DNA of 64,000 nt from Gemmatimonadales bacterium. Lineage in GTDB: Bacteria; Gemmatimonadota; Gemmatimonadetes; Gemmatimonadales; GWC2-71-9. Below the pieces are notes generated by a model that saw nothing but the letters and a program-made list of their open reading frames with translations, was not told where the DNA came from and did no database searches. This document shows positions 36,879 through 47,243 of the stretch, in pieces (position 1 is the stretch's first letter; every line of letters starts with the position of its first letter). A program made the position numbers and the translations under genes. Location: positions 15,420-79,419 of the forward strand of contig JACKDA010000008.1 in NCBI GenBank assembly GCA_020633775.1. The letters run 5' to 3'.

Positions 36879-37403
36879 TCAACTGGAGAAGTCGTCTCCC
36901 GCCTGCGCGCTGCGCCGGCGGCGCCGGGCGGCGGCAAGCCCGACCAACCCCGACCCGAGCAGGGTCATGGTGGCGGGTTCCGGAACGACAGCCGTGGGCG
37001 GCTCGTCGATGATCCGACCGACCACCGAGAACGGCTCGGCGACGAGCGGGATCTCCTGCGCGGGCGGGGTCGCCCAGGTCCCGCCCTCCTCGTCGGCCGC
37101 CACCAGCCCCGCCTCGCGCCGCAGCCGCCCGGTGAAGTCCCAGCGCGCGAGGATCCGGTGCGGGCGACCCACCTCGTAGCGAAGCCGTTCCGGACTGCCC
37201 CCATCCCATGCCCCCCAGACGGAGGGATAGGACGTGGCGACATGCCCGCTCAGCCGGGCCGGATCGTCGGGCACCGGATCGCCGCAGTCGGATGATCCGA
37301 CCAACGGCGGGTGGACGGCGGGGACGCAGGGGAGATCGGCCGCCTTCAGGGGGGCGGCGATCAGGGTCACCAGGGAGACGAGAAGGGTGGAGTCGTGGCG
37401 CAT
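36879..37403 (-). CDS. PEP-CTERM sorting domain protein
   Basis: The 174-residue protein begins with a signal peptide (MRHDSTLLVSLVTLIAAPLKA) and ends with a canonical PEP-CTERM tripartite tail. The tail is the PEPATMTLL motif, a short hydrophobic helix (GSGLVGLAAA) and an arginine cluster (RRRRR). Such tails are cleaved by an exosortase, which delivers the protein to the surface or exopolysaccharide. The intervening 110 residues have no recognised domain. No exosortase (epsH/xrtA) is in the window, so it must be elsewhere. It is convergent with the propeller gene. Confidence 0.88.
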   Translation of the reverse strand: MRHDSTLLVSLVTLIAAPLKAADLPCVPAVHPPLVGSSDCGDPVPDDPARLSGHVATSYPSVWGAWDGGSPERLRYEVGRPHRILARWDFTGRLRREAGLVAADEEGGTWATPPAQEIPLVAEPFSVVGRIIDEPPTAVVPEPATMTLLGSGLVGLAAARRRRRSAQAGDDFSS

Positions 37404-37728
37404 GGCCGGAGTATCGGCAGGATGCGGGCCGCAACTGTAACTGCTGGTCCGGCATGATCTTGGGGGCCGGCGCCGGGGCGGATCGCCCCGGCGGGCTCTG
37501 GCGGATTGCGATACGGCGGCGGCGGTGGCCTGACGGTGGCGGCGGCGACGCGACCAACACGGCGGCGCCCTGACCATCGTTGCGGCGACCTGACGGTCGC
37601 CGCTAAACGGCATCCTGCCACGCGGCCGACGCACCGCACGATGGCGGCGGCGACCTGACGGTCGCCGCCTAAACGAAATCATGACACGCGGCGGGGCCTC
37701 TCGCGACCCCCGACTCGCGACTCGTGAC
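37404..37728. repeat. Repeat-rich intergenic region with TGAC-loop hairpins
   Basis: Two strong hairpins with TGAC loops lie here: GCGGCGACC/GGTCGCCGC at 37582-37603 and GGCGGCGACC/GGTCGCCGCC at 37646-37669. Each is followed by a TAAACG box. A degenerate copy lies near 37528. The right edge has CGACTCGCGACTCGTGACTC heptamer-like repeats close to the glnA stop. No gene is seen. Confidence 0.8.
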
Positions 37729-39867
<2,139 letters not shown>

Positions 39868-40305
39868 GACGAGGTCCTTTCGATGCGGGATGGGTCCGTG
39901 GAAGGGGAGTAACGTGGGGCTGCTCGGGGATCGATGCAACAATGGTTAGCCGTCTCACTGTAGCTGTTTGGGGCGGGAAAATAGGGATATTGTTGATTGG
40001 ATTGCGGTTCCGTAGTTTGGTTAGCTGGCTATTTAAATCCGCCGATCATCCACCATTGATCCCGATGGGCGAGCTGACGCTCGCCCACTGAACCGGTGCC
40101 CGCGACCCGCGACCCGCGACCCCGGATCTCCATGGGCGAGCTGACGCTCGCCCCCTGAACGGTCGCCACTGACCCGCGACCCGCGACCCCGGATCTCGAT
40201 GGGCGAGCTGACGCTCGCCCACTGAACGGTCGCCACTGACCCGCGACCGGGTGCCACCTCACGACTCACGACCCACGACCCACGACTCGATGTAAGCTTC
40301 CCCCC
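39868..40305. repeat. AT-rich promoter region followed by three TGAC-loop hairpins
   Basis: About 39950-40045 is unusually AT-rich for this genome and probably holds glnN regulatory sequence. Three hairpins then follow, TGGGCGAGC/GCTCGCCC(A) with TGAC loops, at 40066-40087, 40133-40154 and 40200-40221. Each is followed by an ACTGAACGG box and separated by CGCGACCCGCGACC strings. The right end, 40255-40290, is a CACGACT/CACGACC heptamer array running up to the sigma-factor -10. Confidence 0.8.
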
Positions 40306-40896
40306 ATGCCGAGGCATTCTCCCTGCGTGACTGACGATCAGGGTCCTGCCGAGGCGGTGCACGCCCCCGTGCCGCCGGAGCCCCGACTCGACCTCGACGC
40401 CGTGCGTCGGGGCGAGTCGGGTGCCCTGGGCGAGGCGTACCGCCGCCACGCGGGTGGGCTGTTCGCCATGCTGCGCGGCCTCCTCGGCAGCGAGGCCGAG
40501 GCCGAGGATGTCCTGCACGATGTCTTCGTGGGGCTCCCCGAGGCGCTGCGCCAGTACGAGGAGCGGGGCGCGTTCGGCGGCTGGCTGCGGCGGGTCGCGG
40601 CCCGGGTGGCGCTCGAGCGGCTCCGCCGCGGCAGGCGTCGGGCGGAGGTCGACCTCGCGGCGCTGCCGGCGCTCTCGACCCGGGCCGAGGCGGACGCCCT
40701 TCCGGACCGGATGCTGGTCGAGGCCGCCCTGGCGGCGTTGCCGGACACGTTGCGGGTGGTGGTGGTATTGCGGGAACTCGAAGGGTGGTCGCATCGCGAC
40801 ATCGCCCGGTTCCTCGGACTGCGGGAGGGAGCGGTGATGACGCGACATTCGCGGGCGATGGCCCGCCTGCGCACGGCGCTGGAAGGCGAACGATGA
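40306..40896 (+). CDS. ECF-type RNA polymerase sigma factor
   Basis: The 196-residue sigma-70 family protein has region 2 (GALGEAYRRHAGGLFAML, EDVLHDVFVGLPEAL) and region 4 (ALAALPDTLRVVVVLRELEGW, then the HTH HRDIARFLGLREGAVMTRHSRAMARLR; split). It lacks region 3, so it is an ECF sigma. A TAAGCT at 40291-40296 ends nine bases before the ATG. Its stop overlaps the anti-sigma start by ATGA, so the two are translationally coupled. Target genes are unknown. Confidence 0.93.
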   Translation: MPRHSPCVTDDQGPAEAVHAPVPPEPRLDLDAVRRGESGALGEAYRRHAGGLFAMLRGLLGSEAEAEDVLHDVFVGLPEALRQYEERGAFGGWLRRVAARVALERLRRGRRRAEVDLAALPALSTRAEADALPDRMLVEAALAALPDTLRVVVVLRELEGWSHRDIARFLGLREGAVMTRHSRAMARLRTALEGER

Positions 40897-41939
40897 TCGG
40901 CCACCCGCGCGAGGCCGCCCTGCTCCGCTTCCTCGACGGCAGCGGCACCGATGTCGAGCGGAAGCGGGTGGCGCACCACCTCGCCGACTGCCAGCGCTGT
41001 CGCGACCTGGTCCAGGGGCATCGCCGGGTGCGTCAGGCGCTGGTCCCCGTCGCCGCCTCCGCGCCCCCTGCCCTGCTCGATCGGGTCCTCGCGACGCGGG
41101 CAGCCGGCGAGGGGGTCATCCTGCCCGTCGACGTCGAGCCGGGGCCGCGCCGCGAGTGGCGGATCCCGTTCAGCACTCGGCGGGTCGCGCTGGGGGTGCT
41201 CGCGGCGTCGGCGGTGCTGGCGGTCGGGGTGGTGGTCGTGGAACTGCTGCCGCGGCTGCCGATCGCGGCCGCGCGCGAGGAGACGGCCAAGGCGTTCGAG
41301 CGGTTGCTCGAGGGGCTGGGGAATCCCAGGCTTGGAGAGCCGCTGCTCCCGCGACCCGATGCTCCGCCTGCGGTGATTCAGCCCGAGTTGATGCGGGAGC
41401 TCACGGCGACCTACGAGGCGAGGTACTACGCCGGTGGGCGCGTCGTGCTCACCGACTCGTTGACCACCGTCCGGATCCGCCGTGTCGAGGACCACTGGCA
41501 ATTGCAGACATTCGAGGCACGACGTTGGGAAACGCGGTGGTCCACCCCTGATGACGAACCCAGGCTCGACGTCGGGGTACTCACCCGACGCGAGACGTCC
41601 ATGCTCGATCCAGCGAGCTCTCCTCTTCGATTTGCGCGTGCAGGCCACCCACGGGGAGGATTCGAGGAGCCGCGAGTCTGTCCAGCAGACGCAGCAGCAA
41701 GTTCTCGACTCGACTTGGCGATCGATTCCGGCACTGGTACTTCAACCAAGTCAGTCGACCGACACGTCGATTGCCCTTGTCGACGACACGACGATCTACC
41801 GCATTACCACGCCGACGGTGATGGCTCGAAGGGGTACCGGCTCGACGAACTCCTCCTGCTTCCTGACCGTCGACGCTCAGCCGGTGGTGGGCGGGATCGT
41901 TCGAACTTCACCCGCCAGCAGCTCGGCTGCACCAGGTAG
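40893..41939 (+). CDS. Zinc-finger anti-sigma factor (tail frameshifted)
   Basis: The N-terminus has an anti-sigma zinc finger, RVAHHLADCQRCRDL (H-x3-C-x2-C, about 27-35). It should bind the ECF sigma encoded just upstream. A single membrane helix (VALGVLAASAVLAVGVVVVEL) follows near 95-115. The extracytoplasmic domain reads well until about 41610 (LTDSLTTVRIRRVEDHWQLQ). After that the frame has poor third-position GC and stops at 41939, while a better coding frame continues in +1 and then +2. The true protein probably ends at 42163. Confidence 0.82.
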   Translation: MIGHPREAALLRFLDGSGTDVERKRVAHHLADCQRCRDLVQGHRRVRQALVPVAASAPPALLDRVLATRAAGEGVILPVDVEPGPRREWRIPFSTRRVALGVLAASAVLAVGVVVVELLPRLPIAAAREETAKAFERLLEGLGNPRLGEPLLPRPDAPPAVIQPELMRELTATYEARYYAGGRVVLTDSLTTVRIRRVEDHWQLQTFEARRWETRWSTPDDEPRLDVGVLTRRETSMLDPASSPLRFARAGHPRGGFEEPRVCPADAAASSRLDLAIDSGTGTSTKSVDRHVDCPCRRHDDLPHYHADGDGSKGYRLDELLLLPDRRRSAGGGRDRSNFTRQQLGCTR

Positions 41940-42163
41940 CACCGCCGTCCCTCCACCCAGTCATTCCGCGTGGTGGAAGTCGGAGGGTCGAGCTCCCTTG
42001 GGGAAACGTTGATGGGTGGGAAGTCGAGCAGTGGTCCGCGGGTGAACCGGACGGCACACGGTACGTCCTACGGAAGTCCGACGGGCTGCTCATCGCCTCC
42101 GAACCGGACTCCAGGGAGCCTGACCGCACCGAACTCCGCCTCCTCTCGGTCACCTATCCCTAG
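41599..42163 (+). pseudogene. Out-of-frame 3' part of the anti-sigma gene
   Basis: From about 41608 the +1 frame has GC-rich third positions and reads like protein (SIQRALLFDLRVQATHGED, ALVDDTTIYRITTPTVMA). From about 41965 the +2 frame takes over (VELPWGNVDGWEVEQWSAG, DGLLIASEPD, RTELRLLSVTYP) and ends in TAG at 42161-42163. Neither segment has a start of its own. This fits one gene with two apparent frameshifts, either sequencing errors or real decay. The tail touches the convergent gene at 42160. Confidence 0.6.
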
Positions 42164-42726
42164 ACCGGCACCTCGTCGAGCTCGTCGTCGGCGGTGAGCA
42201 CCCACCGCGCGAGCGGCACCGCGAGCCCGCCGGCCTCCAGCGCCCGATGCAGGAACGTCGCCGGCTCGCCGCCCTCGTCGGCGTGCCACGCCACCCACCC
42301 CTCGTGCGAGAGCCCTGCCGCAAGCGCGGCCAGCGGCTCCTCCGCCACCATCACCACCAGCGCGCGTGCCCGCTCCTCGTCGAGGTGGGTGATCTCCGCC
42401 GTGCGGGCCACCAGCTCCTCCGGGGTCGCCATCCGCGCCGCGAGAAGCAGGTCCGTCTCGGCCGCGACCGCATCGAGCAGTGCGAGCCAGGCGGCCGCGA
42501 GCAGGTGCTCGGGCGCGTCGAGGAGGGTGGTGTGCCGGAGCAGCGCCACCACGGCCCGGCTCCAGCCGCGCCGCACCCCGGGCGCCACCAGCAGCCGGCG
42601 CACCGGTCGCTCCTGCTGGGCACGCGCCGCCTCGAACATCGCCCGCGCCCGGGCCCGCATCGCCCAGACCGCGAGGGTGGCGCGATCCTCGACCGCTGGC
42701 GCCGGACCCGGCTCGGCGTCGGGCAC
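42160..42726 (-). CDS. Hypothetical helical protein, C-terminal part of a split gene
   Basis: This frame (188 codons, GTG at 42726) has no ribosome-binding site. It follows directly on the reading frame of the next entry upstream, with only a one-base phase change near 42733-42741 (an ACCCTGGGG context). Alanine-rich helices dominate (MRARARAMFEAARAQQERPV, LLAAAWLALLDAVAAETDL). LARWVLTADDELDEVPV closes it. I read the two as one protein of about 480 residues. No family recognised. Confidence 0.65.
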   Translation of the reverse strand: MPDAEPGPAPAVEDRATLAVWAMRARARAMFEAARAQQERPVRRLLVAPGVRRGWSRAVVALLRHTTLLDAPEHLLAAAWLALLDAVAAETDLLLAARMATPEELVARTAEITHLDEERARALVVMVAEEPLAALAAGLSHEGWVAWHADEGGEPATFLHRALEAGGLAVPLARWVLTADDELDEVPV

Positions 42727-42738
42727 CGCCAGACCCCA

Positions 42739-43603
42739 GGGTGATGTACACGCTCCCCGCGCGCTCCCATTCGTCGAGCCAGCCGTCGAGCCGCTCGAAC
42801 GGGTCGAGCGGGCTCAGCTCGGGCAACGCCTCCAGGGCCGCCGGCCAGTCCTCCGGGTAGCCGAGGTCGGCCGCGGCGGTCAGCAGCGCCCGCTCGGCGC
42901 CGGCGCGCCGGAGCTCGAGGGTGCGGAGCGTCCCCTTGAGGCCGAGCGGCTCGTTGTTGAGCAGCGCCAGCCGGGCGAGCACCGCCTCCTCGCCGAGGCC
43001 CATCTCGCCACCGACGCGGTTGCCGTCGAGCAGCCAGCTGCTGTGCGCATCGAGCGCCTCGCGCGCCGCCGTCACCACCGTGGTGTCCTCCAGCCGCTCG
43101 GCCGCGAGGTCGAGCCGCTCGTCGAGCTCGGCCAGCGCCAGCGAGGCGGCCGCCACCAGGAAGGCCGGCGCCGGCCGCAGCTCCTCGCGCACCAGCGAGA
43201 GCATCTCGGGCAACTCGCCGAGCCGCGCCGCGAGCGCGGCCGCACGGCCGGCGTCGAAGTCCTCGCCCAGCAGCGCATCCAGGGCGGCCACCGCATGGCG
43301 GAGCGGCAGCACCGGATCGGCGCTCTCGCCCTCGATCAGCGCGTGCAGCCGCGCGATGTCGCCGCGCACCGTGTCGAGCAGCATGGTGCGGTCGACCTCG
43401 TCATCGCGACTCGCCAGGTCCTCGAGGTCCTCGATCGCGTTGGCGATGCTGCGGAGGGCGGCAAGCTGGGCGGTGAGCCACGGCACGTCGAACCGGCCGA
43501 GGCGCGCGGCGACGTCGGCCGGCGCCTCGTCGGGGTGCTGCAGCGGGTCGAGGTGGCGGGCCAGGTCGAGGTAGCTGCGGAGCAGCGCGTCCATGTCGCT
43601 CAC
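42739..43603 (-). CDS. Hypothetical helical protein, N-terminal part of a split gene
   Basis: The GTG at 43603 overlaps the nucleotidyltransferase stop (GTGA) and opens VSDMDALLRSYLDLARHLD. About 285 residues of alpha-helical, Leu/Ala/Glu-rich sequence follow, with no recognised motif. The frame stays open past 42739 but changes to low-complexity Arg/Gly sequence typical of a wrong frame. The sensible continuation is the previous entry. It is co-transcribed with the sugar nucleotidyltransferase, so a role in envelope sugar metabolism is possible but unproven. Confidence 0.65.
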
Positions 43604-44586
43604 GGGGTGCCGCGGACCTGGGTGTGGTTGCCGAGGGTGGCGCTGCCGGTGAAGTGCTGCACCACGACATGGTCGCCGAGCATCGACTGGTCGAGCGTGG
43701 CGTCCTCGATCTCGCAGGTCGCGCCGATGATGCTGTCGCGGATCGTCGCGCGCCGCACGACGGTACCGCTCTCGATCGTCACGTTCGGCCCGACGGTGCA
43801 GTCCTCGAGCACCACGCCCGGCTCGACCAGCACCGGATCGACGATCGTCACCCCGGCCGGCACCTCGGCCGGGCGGCGCGCGGCGCCGTGCGCCAGCAGG
43901 ATCCCGTTGGTCTCCAGCGTCGTCCCGAGCTGGCCGCAATCGTACCAGCCCCCCACCTCGGCGGTGAGGATCTTGCGGCCGTGCTCGATCATGTGCTGGA
44001 ACGCGTCGGTCAGGAAGTACTCGCCCTTGACCGGCGGCTGCGCGAGGACGTGGTCGATCCCCGCCCAGAGGGCGTCGACGTCCTTGATGTAGTAGAGCCC
44101 GATGTTCGCCAGCTTGCTGATCGGCTCGGACGGCTTCTCGACGATCCGCGTCATGTAGCCGTCGGCATCGGTCACCACCACGCCGAAGCGCTGGTAGTCC
44201 TCGACCTCCTTGGCCCAGATGATCCCGTCGGCGTCGGTCGTGGCGGCCAGGGTGAGGTCGGCCTCGAAGACGGTGTCGACGAAGATGATCATCACCGGGC
44301 CGTGCACGTGCGGCCGGGCGAGGTTGACCGCCCCGGCGGTGCCGTCCTGCACCTGCTGCTCGATGAAGCGCGAGGGGATGTCGTAGTGGCTGCGGGCGTA
44401 CGCCTCGACCTGCTCCTTGAGGTGCCCGGTGATGAAGATCAGCTCGTCGATCTCGAGCCCGTCGAGGCGGTCCATCACCCAGTCGATCACCGGGCGGCCG
44501 GCGACCTTGAGCATCGGCTTCGGGGTGAGGTGGGTGTGCGGCCGCAGACGCGACCCCTTGCCGGCCAGTGGGATGATCACCTGCAT
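43600..44586 (-). CDS. Sugar-phosphate nucleotidyltransferase
   Basis: The 328-residue enzyme has the NTP-binding signature PLAGKGSRLRPHTHLTPKPM (3-22) and VIDWVMDRL. It also has VDTVFEADL, FGVVVTDADGYMTRIVEKP and GEYFLTDAFQHMIE. A short left-handed beta-helix of hexapeptide repeats (VLVEPGVVLEDCTVGPNVTI) ends it. This fits glucose-1-phosphate thymidylyl-/uridylyl- or mannose-1-phosphate guanylyltransferases; the exact sugar cannot be told. It sits between a cupin gene and the hypothetical gene with which it overlaps. Confidence 0.88.
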   Translation of the reverse strand: MQVIIPLAGKGSRLRPHTHLTPKPMLKVAGRPVIDWVMDRLDGLEIDELIFITGHLKEQVEAYARSHYDIPSRFIEQQVQDGTAGAVNLARPHVHGPVMIIFVDTVFEADLTLAATTDADGIIWAKEVEDYQRFGVVVTDADGYMTRIVEKPSEPISKLANIGLYYIKDVDALWAGIDHVLAQPPVKGEYFLTDAFQHMIEHGRKILTAEVGGWYDCGQLGTTLETNGILLAHGAARRPAEVPAGVTIVDPVLVEPGVVLEDCTVGPNVTIESGTVVRRATIRDSIIGATCEIEDATLDQSMLGDHVVVQHFTGSATLGNHTQVRGTP

Positions 44587-44590
44587 CGTG

Positions 44591-44947
44591 TCACGCTCTC
44601 CCGTAGAGGTCGCGGAGCCGGACGACGTCGTCGAGTTCCGGCGTGGAGGCCTCGAGCACGTCGCTGTCGACGACGGCCTCGATCGAGTGGATGGTGAACG
44701 GCGTCACGTGCACGGATTCCCCCGGGCGCATCACCCGTTCGGACGGCGGGGCGTCCCGGTCGGCCCAGAGCCGGAGGATCACCTCGCCCGAGAGGACGTG
44801 CATCGTCTCGTCCTTGTGCTCGTGGTACTGGCACGAGAGGACGTGGCCCGCCTGCACGTGGAGGATCTTGCCGACATACCGGTCGGTGTGGGCCCAGATC
44901 AGTTCGTGCCCCCAGGGCTTCTCGATCCGGAACGGGACGTCGGGCAT
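44591..44947 (-). CDS. Cupin, mannose-6-phosphate isomerase-like
   Basis: The 118-residue single cupin has RIEKPWGHELIWAHTDRYVGK. The metal motif is SCQYHEHKDETMHVLSGEVIL, with ligands His, His, Glu, and a second cupin motif is GESVHVTPFTIHSIEA. This pattern matches the type II PMI/GMP C-terminal domain. Beside a nucleotidyltransferase it may isomerise or epimerise the sugar phosphate. Its ATG overlaps the ferredoxin stop by one base (TGATG). Confidence 0.85.
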   Translation of the reverse strand: MPDVPFRIEKPWGHELIWAHTDRYVGKILHVQAGHVLSCQYHEHKDETMHVLSGEVILRLWADRDAPPSERVMRPGESVHVTPFTIHSIEAVVDSDVLEASTPELDDVVRLRDLYGRA

Positions 44948-45519
44948 CAGCGATCCACGGGATGGAAGGTGAACGACGAGGGCACCGTGATGCAGTCGCG
45001 GACGCAGACCCCGCACGCGACGCATCCCTCCGCCTTGAGCACCGGGCGGCCCTCCTCGTCGGCCGCGAGGGCGGCCTCCCCGACCGGGCAGGCGTCGAGG
45101 CAGACCCGGCACGGACGACCCTCGAAGGTAACGCAGCGCTCGGGATGGAAGGTGATGCGACCCAGCCGCTCCGTGGCCCACCCGTCGGCGGGGAGCTCGA
45201 GCGCGCCGGTCGGACAGGCGGCGGCACACGGCATCGCGTCGCAGGCGATGCAGGGGATCCGTCCCGGCTCCAGGTAGGGCGTGCCGGCCGCCAGCCCGCC
45301 GCGACTCGGCACGTGGAGGATCGCCCCGGCGGGGCAGACCGCGGCACACTCACCGCAGCGGGTGCACGCCGCGAGGAAGCCGACCTCGGGGATCGCACCG
45401 GGCGGGCGCACGAAGCGCTGCTGCACGACGCGCTCCTCGGTCATCCGCGCCACCTGGCGTGCCGCGTCGCCGAACGCCCGCCGGAAGAACGACCGGCGAT
45501 CCCCACTGAAGTCGGTCAT
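44947..45519 (-). CDS. Multi-cluster 4Fe-4S ferredoxin, NapF/NapG-like
   Basis: The 190-residue protein begins with a twin-arginine-like RRSFFRRAF. Four iron-sulfur binding clusters follow: CTRCGECAAVC, CIACDAMPCAAAC, CRVCLDACP (with a preceding Cys), and CVACGVCVRDC. The layout resembles NapF/NapG accessory ferredoxins, but no nitrate reductase genes are near. Whether it is exported is unclear, since the twin Arg lacks a hydrophobic core. TAAGTT (45531-45526) ends six bases before the ATG, consistent with a leaderless message. Confidence 0.88.
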   Translation of the reverse strand: MTDFSGDRRSFFRRAFGDAARQVARMTEERVVQQRFVRPPGAIPEVGFLAACTRCGECAAVCPAGAILHVPSRGGLAAGTPYLEPGRIPCIACDAMPCAAACPTGALELPADGWATERLGRITFHPERCVTFEGRPCRVCLDACPVGEAALAADEEGRPVLKAEGCVACGVCVRDCITVPSSFTFHPVDR

Positions 45520-45532
45520 GCCACCAACTTAA

Positions 45533-45594
45533 CGGCGACCGTCAGGTCGCCGGACGGCACCCCGATGCACGACCGGCGACCTGACGGTCGCCGG
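45533..45594. repeat. Two TGAC-loop hairpins in opposite orientation
   Basis: CGGCGACC-GTCA-GGTCGCCG at 45533-45552 is an inverted copy, with TGAC on the minus strand. CCGGCGACC-TGAC-GGTCGCCGG at 45573-45594 is a direct copy. They lie between the ferredoxin promoter and the convergent lipoprotein gene, and could also act as terminators for the lipoprotein transcript's neighbours. Confidence 0.8.
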
Positions 45595-45634
45595 CAACGT
45601 GTGGGGCCATGGGCGTGTGGGTGGGGCCTCCGCC

Positions 45635-46546
45635 CTAGTCCGCCCGCAACCCGAAGTTCTGTGCGGTGACCGCCGTGACGTCCTGGATCCTCCGCTGCGG
45701 GGTCAGGTCGCAGACCCCGCCCCCGGCACAGTCGCCGGTCCAGTTCAGGAACTGCGAGCACCCGAGCGCCACCGAGGGGATGCAGCCGGTGTCGAGGTCG
45801 TCGATGACCTCGAGCTGCAGGGTCGAGCCGGTCTTGAGGAAGAACCACTCGACCGGCGACGCGATGTTGCCGCCGTACGCCCCGGTCTGCTGGCCCGCCT
45901 CGCCGTAGGTCGAGGCGGGGACGGACAGGATCGTCGGCGCACTCGCGGTCACCTTGAAGCGGATCGTCTCGGTGGCCTGCGCATCGACGTGCACCGTGAT
46001 CGGGAAGATGGTCTGGAACCGCCCCTCGATCCGGCGATCGCGATCGGCGGCGAACCGCAGGAACCCGGGCTCCACCACGTCACCGGGGGCGAAGTCGCCA
46101 CCCCAGTCGACGAACTCCGCCGGCCAGTCGTCCGGCGGCATCCCGCCGGTGGTGCCGCGGCCGCTGTGGAACGAGCGCCCCTCCTCCGCGACGAGCGCCA
46201 CCATCTGGTTCCGCGGGATGTCGACCTCGCAGGTCGCCGCCCCGTTCGCGACCCGATCGCACTGGAATCCCTTGAGCGTCACCCCGGCCCGGTTGAGCGG
46301 GGCCCCGGCGGCGCCGCCACTGGTGATGCCGGAACTCCCCGAGATGATCAGCACGCGGTGCATCGAGGTGTTGCCCCGCCCGTCGATCCGCGGCGGGATC
46401 ACGACCGTCAGGCGCACGGTGTTCCCGCTCGGCGGCGGCGGCGGTGGAGGAGGTGGCGGGGTTCCCGGACCGGCAGGTGAGGATGAACCGCACCCGGCGA
46501 GGAGGAGGGCGATGCCGACAGCCAGCGCCGTGGGAGGGAGGCGCAC
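45635..46546 (-). CDS. Lipoprotein, hypothetical
   Basis: The GTG at 46546 has GGAG six bases upstream and opens a lipoprotein signal (VRLPPTALAVGIALLLAGC). A proline run linker follows, then about 260 residues of beta-rich sequence. Cysteine-bounded segments near the end (CIPSVALGC, CAGGGVC) suggest disulfides. No family recognised. It faces the ATP synthase genes in the same orientation but is separated from atpH by 166 bp containing a TGAC hairpin. Confidence 0.78.
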   Translation of the reverse strand: MRLPPTALAVGIALLLAGCGSSSPAGPGTPPPPPPPPPPSGNTVRLTVVIPPRIDGRGNTSMHRVLIISGSSGITSGGAAGAPLNRAGVTLKGFQCDRVANGAATCEVDIPRNQMVALVAEEGRSFHSGRGTTGGMPPDDWPAEFVDWGGDFAPGDVVEPGFLRFAADRDRRIEGRFQTIFPITVHVDAQATETIRFKVTASAPTILSVPASTYGEAGQQTGAYGGNIASPVEWFFLKTGSTLQLEVIDDLDTGCIPSVALGCSQFLNWTGDCAGGGVCDLTPQRRIQDVTAVTAQNFGLRAD

Positions 46547-46651
46547 GAGGGCTCCAATCAAGGGACCGGCGAGTGTACCGCCCGGTCCCCGGCCCGTCAA
46601 CGCGCCCGTGCCGGCGACCGTCTGGCCGCGTTGGGGGGTCCCCGATGCGCC

Positions 46652-46675
46652 AGCGGCGACCTGACGGTCGCCGCT
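46652..46675. repeat. TGAC-loop hairpin downstream of atpH
   Basis: AGCGGCGACC-TGAC-GGTCGCCGCT forms a perfect ten-base stem 38 bp past the atpH stop. It could serve as the terminator of the Fo gene cluster. Confidence 0.8.
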
Positions 46676-46712
46676 GATCTGTTCCACCCTGCCGTCGCCG
46701 CTGCGGCGCCGG

Positions 46713-47243
46713 TCAGCCCAGCAGCTGCCGCCGGAGCCGGCCCAGCCGCTTGCGGACCGAGCCGTCGTGGACCTGGTCGCCGATCCGGACGATCGTGCCG
46801 CCGAGGATCGCGGGGTCGGTCACGAACCCGGCGATGACGTCCTTGCCGATCGCGCGGGCCAGCCGCTCGGAGATGACCTGCCGCGTGAGCGGGTCGGCCT
46901 CGCGGGCGAGGGTGATGCTCGCGCGCACCCGGCCCAGCTTGTCGTCGGCCAGCACCCGGTACTCGTCGGCGATGGTCCCGATCAGGTACTGCCGCCCGCG
47001 GCGGATCAGGGCGACGAGGAAGAGGACGAACGGCCGCGGCGCCTCGCGGAGCGCGTCGGAGACGATCCGCACCTTCTCGTCGCGGTGGACCCGCGGCGAC
47101 ATCAGCATCGACTCGACCTTGGGCGCCTGCATCGCCGCCGCGGTCGCGTCGAGCAGCTCACCCCACCCCTCGACCCCCTCCGCCCGCGACGCGAGCTCGA
47201 AGAGCGTCTCGGCGTAGTTGCGGGCGATGGTCACGTCCCTCAC
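46713..47243 (-). CDS. atpH: ATP synthase F1 delta subunit
   Basis: The 176-residue peripheral-stalk subunit (OSCP homologue) has IARNYAETLFELA at the start, LIRRGRQYLIGTIADEYRVL and LTRQVISERLARAIGKDV. The conserved end is DPAILGGTIVRIGDQVHDGSVRKRLGRL (split). The GTG at 47243 overlaps the atpF stop (GTGA). It is the last ATP synthase gene here; atpA, atpG, atpD and atpC do not follow. Confidence 0.95.
   Translation of the reverse strand: MRDVTIARNYAETLFELASRAEGVEGWGELLDATAAAMQAPKVESMLMSPRVHRDEKVRIVSDALREAPRPFVLFLVALIRRGRQYLIGTIADEYRVLADDKLGRVRASITLAREADPLTRQVISERLARAIGKDVIAGFVTDPAILGGTIVRIGDQVHDGSVRKRLGRLRRQLLG

Noticed and set aside
41482..42012. Independent gene in the +1 frame behind the anti-sigma factor
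   Set aside because: No start signal; the first 40 codons are low-complexity and only the middle reads as protein. It is better explained as the frameshifted anti-sigma tail.
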